Positions 1-4,444 are shown, counted from the stretch's first letter. The stretch: DNA of 5,010 nt from a bacterium (GCA_025057335.1 JANWXG010000190.1:1-5010); one strand, 5' to 3'. The notes: generated by a model not told the origin, from the letters alone. Numbers and translations are program-made.

Positions 1-84
1 TATGTGAGCATCGACGATTGCGATTGCACGGGACCCGTCGGTAACGGTGCTTGCGTGCTCTGGTGTTCACACGAGGTAGCCTGA
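1..84 (+). CDS. Possible C-terminal tail of an upstream gene (partial), Cys-rich
   Basis: Frame 1 is open from the first base to a TGA at 82-84 and reads as a 27-residue tail ending WCSHEVA. The other two forward frames hit stops early (TGA at 5-7 in frame 2, TAA at 42-44 in frame 3). The tail carries four cysteines in two pairs (CDC near residues 7-9, then C18 and C22), a spacing that could suit disulfides or a metal site; that is inference. If real, the gene ends 33 bases before the start at 118, so the two could be co-transcribed. The family cannot be recognised from this little sequence. A short open stretch at a window edge can also arise by chance, so confidence is moderate. Confidence 0.45.
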   Translation, partial: YVSIDDCDCTGPVGNGACVLWCSHEVA

Positions 85-93
85 CCAATCTAC

Positions 94-100
94 AGGGAGG
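94..100 (+). promoter_or_regulatory. Distant Shine-Dalgarno before the glycosidase-like gene
   Basis: AGGGAGG is the only strong ribosome-binding motif upstream of the ATG at 118. The 17-base gap exceeds the usual 5-10. No in-frame ATG, GTG or TTG lies closer to it, so either spacing is relaxed, the GC-rich stretch 101-109 folds to shorten it, or the gene depends on translational coupling to the upstream frame ending at 84. Confidence 0.4.
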
Positions 101-117
101 CGCGCGCGGTAAGAGCA

Positions 118-1251
118 ATGGACAATCTCACCCAGCACATCACCTACCTGCAGCAAACCGCCCGCCAGCTGCTGCAGGGCTGTCAGGTCAAGGCGGCGGA
201 CGGTACAACACTGTACACGCCCGACGGACGGGGCAACTACGCCGCCCTGTGGACACGCGACTTCGCTTACATGGTGGAATACACTGCCGACCTGATGCCA
301 CCGGAGCACATCGAGGCATGCATTCGCTACCTGATGCGAGGACAGCGCGAGGACGGCACCGTGCCCGACCGCGTGCGTCCTGACGGCGTGCCCGTGTATG
401 TCGCTGGACCAGAGAACGCTCCAGTCGGCGAGCCCAACCTGGATAACCCCATGTTCCTCGTTATCGCCTGCGATGCCTATCTGAAGCGCGTCGCCCCCCA
501 CAGGCGGAAGGCTCTTTTCGCTGAGTGGTCGCCCGCATTGGACAAGGGTTTGGGATGGGTTCCCCGCAGCCCGCGGGGGCTGGTCTACAACCCGCCGGAG
601 AAGCCGCACTCCCCGTACGGCTTCACCGATACCGTCGGCAAGACGGGCGAGCTGCTGATGGAATCGCTGCTCTACTGGCGAGCCTGCCGACGAATGGCGA
701 ACCTGCACCAGCACAACGGCGACCAGCGCCGCGCACAGGAGTATCTCGCCCGCGCCCAGCACGTAGAGCAGGGTCTACCTACGTTGTGGGACGAGAAGGC
801 GGGCGCCTTCCTCGCCGCCAGTGTGGACTGCCGACAGGTAGACATCTGGGGCAATGCCTACGCTCTCGCCATCGGTTTTCCGCTGGGCAAGCGCCGGAGT
901 GCGGTGCAACAGACGCTGGTTCGCCGCTACGAAGACTACATGTGGAAGGGACAGGTTCGCCATCTATTCCGGGGCGAATACTGGCAGCGCCTGCTCACGC
1001 CTGTGCCGCGCGACCGCTACCAGAACGGCGCATACTGGGCAACCGCATCAGGTTGGGTGATGCAGGCGATATACCCTGTCAACCCGTCGCTGGCTGAGCG
1101 CACCTTCGAGGAGCTGATTGCCGACTTCCAGCAGAACGGCGTCTACGAGTGCGTGCACCCTGAGTACCGCCAGCTGGAGACCTACGTGGTGAGCGCGTGC
1201 AACCCGCTGGGCGCGGCGCGGGCGCTATGGGGGCGACGCGCGGGCAGATAG
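118..1251 (+). CDS. Six-hairpin glycosidase-like (alpha/alpha barrel) protein, substrate unknown
   Basis: A 377-residue soluble protein with no signal peptide or membrane segment, so probably cytoplasmic. Aromatic-rich blocks separated by helices resemble the six-hairpin glycosidase superfamily (GH15, GH37, GH63, GH94-like folds). The blocks are ALWTRDFAY (residues 43-51), NLDNPMF (107-113), YGFTDTVGKTGELL (167-180), QVDIWGNAYA (240-249), YQNGAYWATASGW (301-313) and VYECVHPEY (342-350). Asp48, Asp171, Glu178 and Glu345 are candidate acidic active-site residues by position in conserved-looking blocks; this is inference, not a family match. ATG 118 is the only usual start after the in-frame TGA at 82-84. 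The AGGGAGG at 94-100 is a good Shine-Dalgarno but lies 17 bases away, which is long. The gene ends just before the serS promoter. It could instead be a phosphorylase, epimerase or non-catalytic member of the same fold. Confidence 0.85.
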   Translation: MDNLTQHITYLQQTARQLLQGCQVKAADGTTLYTPDGRGNYAALWTRDFAYMVEYTADLMPPEHIEACIRYLMRGQREDGTVPDRVRPDGVPVYVAGPENAPVGEPNLDNPMFLVIACDAYLKRVAPHRRKALFAEWSPALDKGLGWVPRSPRGLVYNPPEKPHSPYGFTDTVGKTGELLMESLLYWRACRRMANLHQHNGDQRRAQEYLARAQHVEQGLPTLWDEKAGAFLAASVDCRQVDIWGNAYALAIGFPLGKRRSAVQQTLVRRYEDYMWKGQVRHLFRGEYWQRLLTPVPRDRYQNGAYWATASGWVMQAIYPVNPSLAERTFEELIADFQQNGVYECVHPEYRQLETYVVSACNPLGAARALWGRRAGR

Positions 1252-1261
1252 ATGGCAAAGC

Positions 1262-1270
1262 TGATATACT
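1262..1270 (+). promoter_or_regulatory. Extended -10 promoter for serS
   Basis: TGATATACT matches an extended -10 (TG, one base, then TATACT, one mismatch to TATAAT), starting 11 bases after the previous gene's stop codon. No convincing -35 is visible about 17 bases upstream (GGGCAG at 1242-1247, overlapping the previous gene's end), which is tolerated when the TG extension is present. Transcription would start near 1277, giving a leader of about 37 bases. That leader is too short for a T-box, and none is seen. Confidence 0.6.
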
Positions 1271-1300
1271 ATTACCGCAAGCACGGATACTCCAGAGAAC

Positions 1301-1307
1301 AGGGTGA
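1301..1307 (+). promoter_or_regulatory. Ribosome-binding site of serS
   Basis: AGGGTGA sits six bases before ATG 1314, good spacing for initiation. It supports the start MLDIRLIRE, which is the typical N-terminus of bacterial seryl-tRNA synthetases. Confidence 0.7.
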
Positions 1308-1313
1308 AAGCAT

Positions 1314-2603
1314 ATGCTGGACATCCGCCTCATTCGGGAGCAGCCCGATTTCGTCAAGGACGGTCTGCGTAAGGTGGGGGCAGACCCCGCCCTCATCGAC
1401 GAGATACTGCAGCTGGACGCACGGCGTCGGGAAGTGTTGACGCAGGTGGAGGCGTTACGGGCGGAGCGCAACGCCGTCTCGAAAGAGATACCGAAAATCC
1501 AGAACCCCGACGAGCGCAACGCGCGCATCGCGCACATGCGACAGGTAGGCGACCAGATTGCCCAGCTGGAAAAGGAGCTGGAGGAGGTCGAGCAGACCTT
1601 CCACCAGCGGATGCTGGAGGTGCCGAACCTACCTCATCCAGACGTGCCCGTCGGCAAGGACGAGAGCGAGAACGTCGTTGTGCACATGGAGGGCGAGCTG
1701 CCGCGCTTCAATTTCCCACCCAAGCCACACTGGGAGCTGGGCGAACAGCTGGGCATTCTGGACTTCGAGCGGGGCATCAAGATTAGCGGCTCGCGCTTTT
1801 ACATCCTGCAACGGGCGGGCGCGGCGTTACAGCGTGCGCTTATTACGTGGATGCTCGACCTGCACACGCGCCAGCACGGCTATACCGAAGTGTATCCGCC
1901 CTACCTGGTCAAGTCGGAGTGTTTGTATGGCACGGGCAACCTGCCCAAGTTCGGCGATAACCTGTACCATGATGCGGAGGAGGACTTCTGGCTCATCCCG
2001 ACGGCGGAGGTACCCGTGACCAACCTGCACCGCGAAGAGATACTGGAGAAGGAGCAGCTGCCCATTTACTACGTGGCATATACCGCCTGCTTCCGCCGTG
2101 AGAAGATGTCTGCTGGGCGCGACGTGCGCGGCATCAAGCGCGGTCACCAGTTCGACAAGGTAGAGCTGGTCAAATTCGTGGAGCCCCACACCTCCGACGA
2201 GGAGCTGAGGAAACTGATTGAGGACGCCTCGGATGTGTGTCGGCATCTGGGACTGCCCTTCCGCTGGGTGCAGATGTGCACGGGCGACCTGAGCTTCGTC
2301 GCGGCGATGAAGTACGATATCGAAGTATGGGCGGCAGGTTGTCAGGAATGGCTCGAGGTCAGCTCCTGCTCGAATTTCCGCGATTTTCAGGCGCGCCGGG
2401 CAAACATCCGCTACCGCCCTGCGCCCGGAGCCAAGCCGGAGTATGTGCATACGCTCAACGGCTCTGGGCTGGCGTTGCCGCGCCTGATGATTGCCGTGCT
2501 GGAGAACTACCAGCAGCCCGACGGCACGGTGCGCATCCCGGACGTGTTGCGCCCGTACCTGCACGGCGCGGAGCGCATCGGCGTGGATGGGAACCTAGAG
2601 TAA
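1314..2603 (+). CDS. serS: Seryl-tRNA synthetase
   Basis: Class II aminoacyl-tRNA synthetase that activates serine with ATP and charges tRNA-Ser (also tRNA-Sec where present); a cytoplasmic homodimer. Its 429 residues match the usual bacterial length. The N-terminal MLDIRLIRE leads into the charged coiled-coil arm (about residues 28-105) that reads the tRNA-Ser variable arm, then the catalytic domain. Motif 1 lies around GYTEVYPPYLV (189-199). The serine-binding TAEV is at 230-233. Motif 2 begins at ACFRREKMSAGRD (258-270) and runs to HQFDKVELVKF (278-288). Motif 3 is LNGSGLALPRLMIAVLENYQ (381-400), followed by the VLRPYL tail. All key motif residues appear intact, with no frameshift. It has its own promoter and ribosome-binding site and is followed by repeat modules rather than a clear terminator; the first A hairpin begins 27 bases past the stop. 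Confidence 0.97.
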   Translation: MLDIRLIREQPDFVKDGLRKVGADPALIDEILQLDARRREVLTQVEALRAERNAVSKEIPKIQNPDERNARIAHMRQVGDQIAQLEKELEEVEQTFHQRMLEVPNLPHPDVPVGKDESENVVVHMEGELPRFNFPPKPHWELGEQLGILDFERGIKISGSRFYILQRAGAALQRALITWMLDLHTRQHGYTEVYPPYLVKSECLYGTGNLPKFGDNLYHDAEEDFWLIPTAEVPVTNLHREEILEKEQLPIYYVAYTACFRREKMSAGRDVRGIKRGHQFDKVELVKFVEPHTSDEELRKLIEDASDVCRHLGLPFRWVQMCTGDLSFVAAMKYDIEVWAAGCQEWLEVSSCSNFRDFQARRANIRYRPAPGAKPEYVHTLNGSGLALPRLMIAVLENYQQPDGTVRIPDVLRPYLHGAERIGVDGNLE

Positions 2604-2629
2604 CGTGAGGGCAGGCTTTGTCCGTCTCA

Positions 2630-2687
2630 TGTCCTTCTGAGCGGAGCGAAGAATCTCCCAGATGCTTCGCTGTCGCTCAGCATGACA
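2630..2687. repeat. Palindromic module A, copy A1
   Basis: The left arm starts TGTCCTTCTGAGCGGAGCGA and ends GAATCTC (2630-2657). After a CCA loop, the right arm starts GATGCTTCGC and ends CTCAGCATGACA (2661-2687). The right arm is close to the reverse complement of the left, so the whole can fold into one long imperfect hairpin. It lies 27 bases after the serS stop codon. There is no T-run, so it is not a classical intrinsic terminator, but an RNA hairpin here could protect the 3' end of the serS message (inference). Confidence 0.85.
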
Positions 2688-2700
2688 GGGAAGGGGTATT

Positions 2701-2761
2701 GGAGGGGCGTGCTCCGTCGCGACCACGCAAACCCATCGACTCGGCGGGAGGTTCGCCCTCC
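2701..2761. repeat. Hairpin module B, copy B1
   Basis: Begins GGAGGG and ends CCCTCC, which can pair as an outer stem. The inner hairpin has arms GGGCGTG (2705-2711) and CGCGACC (2718-2724) around the loop CTCCGT; this copy has one mismatch and one wobble. The right end, GGAGG TTCGC CCTCC (2747-2761), is itself a perfect five-base stem. It follows A1 by 13 bases, the same order as in A2-B2 and A3-B3. Confidence 0.75.
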
Positions 2762-2787
2762 AGCCTCCTCGCCATTCCGAGCGCTAT

Positions 2788-2860
2788 TGTCATTCTGAGC
2801 GAAGCGAAGAATCTCAACGCCTGCCCAACGGAGATGCTTCGCCTTCGGCTCAGCATGACA
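2788..2860. repeat. Palindromic module A, copy A2
   Basis: The left arm is TGTCATTCTGAGCGAAGCGA plus AGAATCTC (2788-2815). A loop of about 15 bases follows, then the right arm from GAGATGCTTCGC to CAGCATGACA (2831-2860). The centre of the right arm is the CCTTCGG variant, not the CTGACG form of A3 and A4, so at least two subtypes exist in this window. Confidence 0.85.
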
Positions 2861-2873
2861 GGGGAGTCGCATT

Positions 2874-2897
2874 AGAGGGCCGCGCTCCGTCGCGACC
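2874..2897. repeat. Hairpin module B, shortened copy B2
   Basis: AGAGGGCCGCG, loop CTCCGT, then CGCGACC matches the left half of B1 and B3. One C-A mismatch lies in the stem (GGCCGCG at 2878-2884 against CGCGACC at 2891-2897). After about base 2905 the sequence leaves the B pattern, so the right half is missing or diverged. It follows A2 by 13 bases. Confidence 0.65.
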
Positions 2898-2979
2898 GCT
2901 CAAATCGGTTCAGGGGAAGCACTCACGTGCTTCACTACGAGCTGAAGAGGTCGTTGTGCGCACTTTCGGGCTATTAGTA

Positions 2980-2995
2980 GCGCACGTCAGTGCGC
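2980..2995. repeat. Short palindrome module C, copy C1
   Basis: GCGCAC GTCA GTGCGC is a perfect six-base stem with a four-base loop, four bases before A3. The same sequence with one more base pair lies just before A4 (C2). An extra self-complementary GTGCGCAC sits at 2956-2963. Confidence 0.75.
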
Positions 2996-2998
2996 CTT

Positions 2999-3072
2999 TG
3001 TCATTCTGAAGCGAAGCGAAGAATCTCGTCTCGCTGGCTGCTGGAGATGCTTCGCTGACGCTCAGCATGACA
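2999..3072. repeat. Palindromic module A, copy A3
   Basis: The left arm TGTCATTCTGAAGCGAAGCG plus AAGAATCTC (2999-3027) has one extra A compared with the other copies. The loop is about 15 bases, then the right arm runs GAGATGCTTCGCTGACGCTC to AGCATGACA (3043-3072). It is preceded by C1 and followed by B3, giving the fullest C-A-B order in the window. Confidence 0.85.
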
Positions 3073-3085
3073 GAGGAGGGGTATT

Positions 3086-3146
3086 GGAGGGTCGCGCTCC
3101 GTCGCGACCACGCAAACCCAACGGCTCGGCGGGAGCCTCGTCCTCT
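3086..3146. repeat. Hairpin module B, copy B3
   Basis: The inner stem is perfect: GGTCGCG (3090-3096), loop CTCCGT, CGCGACC (3103-3109). The right half, GGCTCGGCGGGAGCCTCG followed by TCCTCT, aligns with B1 and B4. It follows A3 by 13 bases, linked by a GGGGTATT segment that is also present between A1 and B1. Confidence 0.8.
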
Positions 3147-3156
3147 GTATGCAGGT

Positions 3157-3172
3157 TGGAGGGCGAACCTCC
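3157..3172. repeat. Inverted copy (D) of the right end of module B
   Basis: TGGAGGGCGAACCTCC is the exact 16-base reverse complement of 2747-2762 in B1, and folds as GGAGG and CCTCC around GCGAA. It lies 10 bases after B3 in the opposite orientation, followed by CTGGTGCGCC. It may be a fragment of another module copy inserted in the reverse direction. Confidence 0.6.
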
Positions 3173-3288
3173 TGGTGCGCCGAAGAGAGGCAACCGTCAC
3201 CGAGGACAGGACTCCGCCTGTGCGTCAAGCACTACGCCACACGCCTGAATGCGGTAGCCGAGCAGGGCAATCAGGCTGATGGTGTGTA

Positions 3289-3297
3289 TGGTATCAT
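3289..3297 (+). promoter_or_regulatory. Extended -10 promoter candidate for the DNA glycosylase gene
   Basis: TGGTATCAT fits TG, one base, then TATCAT (two mismatches to TATAAT), 43 bases before ATG 3341. No good -35 lies 17 bases upstream (AATCAG at 3269-3274). The extended form resembles the serS promoter in this window. A start near 3304 would give a leader of about 37 bases. Confidence 0.45.
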
Positions 3298-3324
3298 AGG
3301 GGTTAGAAGGACCCTCGCCCAGCG

Positions 3325-3330
3325 AAAGGG
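3325..3330 (+). promoter_or_regulatory. Ribosome-binding site of the DNA glycosylase gene
   Basis: AAAGGG lies ten bases before ATG 3341 and decides this start over longer in-frame options, whose extra codons come from repeat DNA. ACCCT at 3311-3315 can pair with AGGGT at 3327-3331, which would partly cover the site; this is a weak five-base stem. Confidence 0.55.
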
Positions 3331-3340
3331 TTGCCCGCTG

Positions 3341-3934
3341 ATGACAAAGCATCTTGTCCACAGTGCCCCGCTACCGCCCGAGTTCTACCTCCAGCCGACG
3401 CTGGAGGTCGCCCGCGCCTTGCTGGGGCAGATTCTGGTTCACGAAACGGATGAGGGCGTCACTGCCGGTGTCATCGTGGAGACGGAGGCGTATCTCACAG
3501 GGGACCCCGCTAACCACGCCTCGCGCGGCAAGACCGCCCGCAACGCCGCCATGTTCGGGCCGCCTGGCATCGCCTACGTGTATCAGGTGCATACTCACTA
3601 TTGCCTCAACGCCGTTACCGCGCCAGAGGGCGTGGGCGAGGCGGTGCTCCTGCGCGCAGTGGAGCCGATAGAGGGCGTTGCGCTCATGCAACAGCGACGG
3701 GGCGTGGTAGACATCCGTCTGTTGACCTCTGGACCAGGCAGGTTGACGCAGGCGATGGGCATCACGCTGGCGCAGAACCGCTGTCCGCTCTATGAAGGGA
3801 GGCTGCGCATCCTGTGCGGCGAGGCGGTTCCGCCCGAACAGGTCACTCAGGCTACCCGCATCGGCATCCGCCTGTGGGCGGATAAGCCCTGGCGCTTCTA
3901 CGTGAAGGGCAACCCCTTCGTGTCCAGGAGGTAG
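3341..3934 (+). CDS. mpg: 3-methyladenine (alkylpurine) DNA glycosylase, AAG/MPG family
   Basis: Monofunctional base-excision repair enzyme that flips out and removes alkylated or deaminated purines such as 3-methyladenine and hypoxanthine. The 197-residue length is normal for bacterial members. Family marks are LLGQILV (27-33), VIVETEAYL (44-52), RNAAMFGPPGIAYVY (67-81), HYCLNAVT (86-93), VLLRAVEPIEG (102-112) and SGPGRLTQAMGI (130-141). By alignment from memory to human AAG, Glu49 is the catalytic Glu125, Tyr51 is Tyr127, His59 is His136, Asn90 is Asn169 and Arg105 is Arg182. Oddity: between YVY and HYCLN the usual five residues with the intercalating Tyr (Tyr162 in human) are replaced by QVHT, one shorter. 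The start at 3341 follows a Shine-Dalgarno; an upstream extension to 3149 would translate repeats. It stands alone between two repeat-rich gaps. Confidence 0.95.
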   Translation: MTKHLVHSAPLPPEFYLQPTLEVARALLGQILVHETDEGVTAGVIVETEAYLTGDPANHASRGKTARNAAMFGPPGIAYVYQVHTHYCLNAVTAPEGVGEAVLLRAVEPIEGVALMQQRRGVVDIRLLTSGPGRLTQAMGITLAQNRCPLYEGRLRILCGEAVPPEQVTQATRIGIRLWADKPWRFYVKGNPFVSRR

Positions 3935-3963
3935 CGAACTGATGGGCGCACCGTGTTGGTAGT

Positions 3964-3981
3964 GGCGCACGTCAGTGCGCC
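3964..3981. repeat. Short palindrome module C, copy C2
   Basis: GGCGCAC GTCA GTGCGCC is a perfect seven-base stem with a four-base loop. It lies 29 bases after the glycosylase stop codon and three bases before A4, the same order as C1 before A3. It could act as a 3'-end hairpin on the glycosylase message (inference), though no T-run follows. Confidence 0.75.
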
Positions 3982-3984
3982 TCC

Positions 3985-4042
3985 TGTCCTTCTGAGCGAA
4001 GCGAAGAATCTCCCAGATGCTTCGCTGACGCTCAGCATAACA
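3985..4042. repeat. Palindromic module A, copy A4
   Basis: The left arm TGTCCTTCTGAGCGAAGCGA plus AGAATCTC (3985-4012), a CCA loop and the right arm GATGCTTCGCTGACGCTCAG plus CATAACA (4016-4042) are almost the same as A1, including the short loop. A1 and A4 are thus the short-loop form; A2 and A3 are the long-loop form. Confidence 0.85.
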
Positions 4043-4047
4043 AGGAA

Positions 4048-4077
4048 GAGATGCTTCGCCTGCGGCTCAGCATGACA
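4048..4077. repeat. Orphan right arm of module A (A5)
   Basis: GAGATGCTTCGCCTGCGGCT followed by CAGCATGACA repeats the right arm with no left arm. It directly follows A4 with a period of 34 bases (GATGCTTCGC at 4016 and 4050). Its centre is the CCTGCGG subtype, like A2, while A4 has CTGACG, so it is not a simple recent slippage copy of its neighbour. Confidence 0.75.
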
Positions 4078-4082
4078 AGGAA

Positions 4083-4109
4083 GGCGGTTCGGCAGGAGCC
4101 TCGCCCGCC
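4083..4109. repeat. Right-half fragment of module B
   Basis: GGCAGGAGCCT at 4091-4101 recurs exactly in B4 at 4224-4234, with similar flanks. The fragment is closed by GGCGG (4083-4087) and CCGCC (4105-4109), which can pair. The left B hairpin is missing. It follows the A5 right arm, keeping the A-then-B order. Confidence 0.5.
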
Positions 4110-4181
4110 AGAGCGAGCGGCAGGTCGCATGTCGTCATATGCTTTCGGATGCCACAGAGCGCATCCACCGAAACCATTTCT

Positions 4182-4242
4182 GGAGGGTCACGCTTCGTCG
4201 TGACCATTCAAACCCGACAGCTTGGCAGGAGCCTTGCCCTCC
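4182..4242. repeat. Hairpin module B, copy B4
   Basis: The outer ends GGAGGG and CCCTCC match B1. The inner stem is perfect, GGTCACG (4186-4192), loop CTTCGT, CGTGACC (4199-4205). Compared with B3 both arms have changed at the paired position (G-C to A-T), so pairing is kept. This copy stands without an adjacent A module. Confidence 0.8.
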
Positions 4243-4251
4243 TATCTGCTT

Positions 4252-4276
4252 GCCGTTCCGATTGCTCGGCGTTTTT
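4252..4276 (+). terminator. Weak intrinsic-terminator-like hairpin
   Basis: CCGA (4258-4261), loop TTGC, TCGG (4266-4269), extended past a TT bulge by CG (4254-4255) with CG (4270-4271), then TTTTT (4272-4276). The stem is short, and the site is over 300 bases after the glycosylase stop. It could insulate the last gene from read-through, but may be chance. Confidence 0.3.
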
Positions 4277-4362
4277 CTGGAAAGAAAATCTGCCCCCTCG
4301 CGTTCCTGGCTGCAGGAATCCGCCCCATCTCCTGCGAATGAGGTTTCGTAACACGCACAGAC

Positions 4363-4370
4363 GATACTAT
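4363..4370 (+). promoter_or_regulatory. Possible -10 region of the last gene
   Basis: GATACTAT offers GATACT or TACTAT as a -10, about 75-80 bases before ATG 4445. No TG extension and no clear -35 are seen. A start near 4376 would place the whole run of leader hairpins (4378-4425) in the message. Confidence 0.35.
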
Positions 4371-4377
4371 CCCCCAG

Positions 4378-4433
4378 CGCATCTTTTGCCTCCTTCCCGA
4401 AGGATGCGACGGATGCCCGGCGGGCGAAAGGAG
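4378..4433 (+). promoter_or_regulatory. Hairpin-rich leader and Shine-Dalgarno of the last gene
   Basis: The Shine-Dalgarno AAAGGAG (4427-4433) is strong, eleven bases before ATG 4445. Upstream, CGCATC (4378-4383) can pair with GATGCG (4403-4408), and inside it TCCTT (4391-4395) pairs with AAGGA (4400-4404). CTCCTT (4390-4395) is also a perfect complement of AAGGAG in the Shine-Dalgarno (4428-4433). GCCC and GGGC (4415-4425) form a small stem directly before it. These pairings are mutually exclusive, so a switch is possible but unproven; no known riboswitch class is recognised. Confidence 0.35.
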
Positions 4434-4444
4434 CCTGATAAATC

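Larger units (their letters stand above)
2604..3340. other. 737-base intergenic region built of palindromic repeat modules
   Basis: No supported gene lies here. In order it holds A1 (2630-2687), B1 (2701-2761), A2 (2788-2860), a shortened B2 (2874-2897), a short palindrome GTGCGCAC (2956-2963), C1 (2980-2995), A3 (2999-3072), B3 (3086-3146) and an inverted B-like piece D (3157-3172). A weak stem follows, ACAGG and CCTGT around ACTCCG (3205-3220), then the mpg promoter near 3289. Open frames in this region on both strands are translations of the repeats: they carry the same short peptides in each copy and change frame between copies. In 3221-3280 I see nothing. Confidence 0.85.
3935..4444. other. 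510-base intergenic region with repeats and a hairpin-rich leader
   Basis: No supported gene. In order it holds C2 (3964-3981), A4 (3985-4042), an orphan right arm A5 (4048-4077), a right-half B-like piece (4083-4109), a small stem GGATGC and GCATCC (4147-4166) and B4 (4182-4242). A weak terminator-like hairpin with a T-run follows (4252-4276), then a possible promoter (about 4363-4370), leader hairpins and the Shine-Dalgarno of the last gene. Reverse-strand and off-frame open stretches here are mostly repeat translations and begin or end in repeats. In 4277-4360 I see nothing. Confidence 0.8.

Noticed and set aside
67..762. 231-codon reverse-strand open frame opposite the glycosidase-like gene
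   Set aside because: It lies antisense to a frame with clear protein-like motifs. Long shadow frames are common in GC-rich coding DNA, and nothing in it is recognisable.
1271..1313. T-box leader before serS
   Set aside because: The space between the likely promoter and the start codon is only about 40 bases, with no T-box sequence or specifier stem.
1827..2564. 245-codon reverse-strand open frame inside serS
   Set aside because: It is antisense to the catalytic domain of an unambiguous seryl-tRNA synthetase.
2618..2875. Open frame on the + strand after serS (85 residues)
   Set aside because: It is made almost entirely of A1, B1 and A2; the peptide repeats with the modules, it has no ribosome-binding site, and the overlapping reverse frame is equally open.
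2910..3228. Two reverse-strand open frames (2910-3200 and 3001-3228)
   Set aside because: Both are translations of A3, B3 and D in different frames, with no start signals.
3149..3340. N-terminal extension of the glycosylase by 64 codons, or a GTG start at 3284
   Set aside because: The extension translates repeat D and promoter DNA. ATG 3341 has a Shine-Dalgarno and gives the normal family length; GTG 3284 has none and overlaps the likely -10.
2630..4242. CRISPR array
   Set aside because: Repeats are long palindromes of varying length and irregular spacing, without uniform spacers, and no cas genes are present.
2604..4444. tRNA or other structured RNA gene in the gaps
   Set aside because: No cloverleaf arms, T-loop consensus or CCA end were found; the visible hairpins all belong to the repeat modules.
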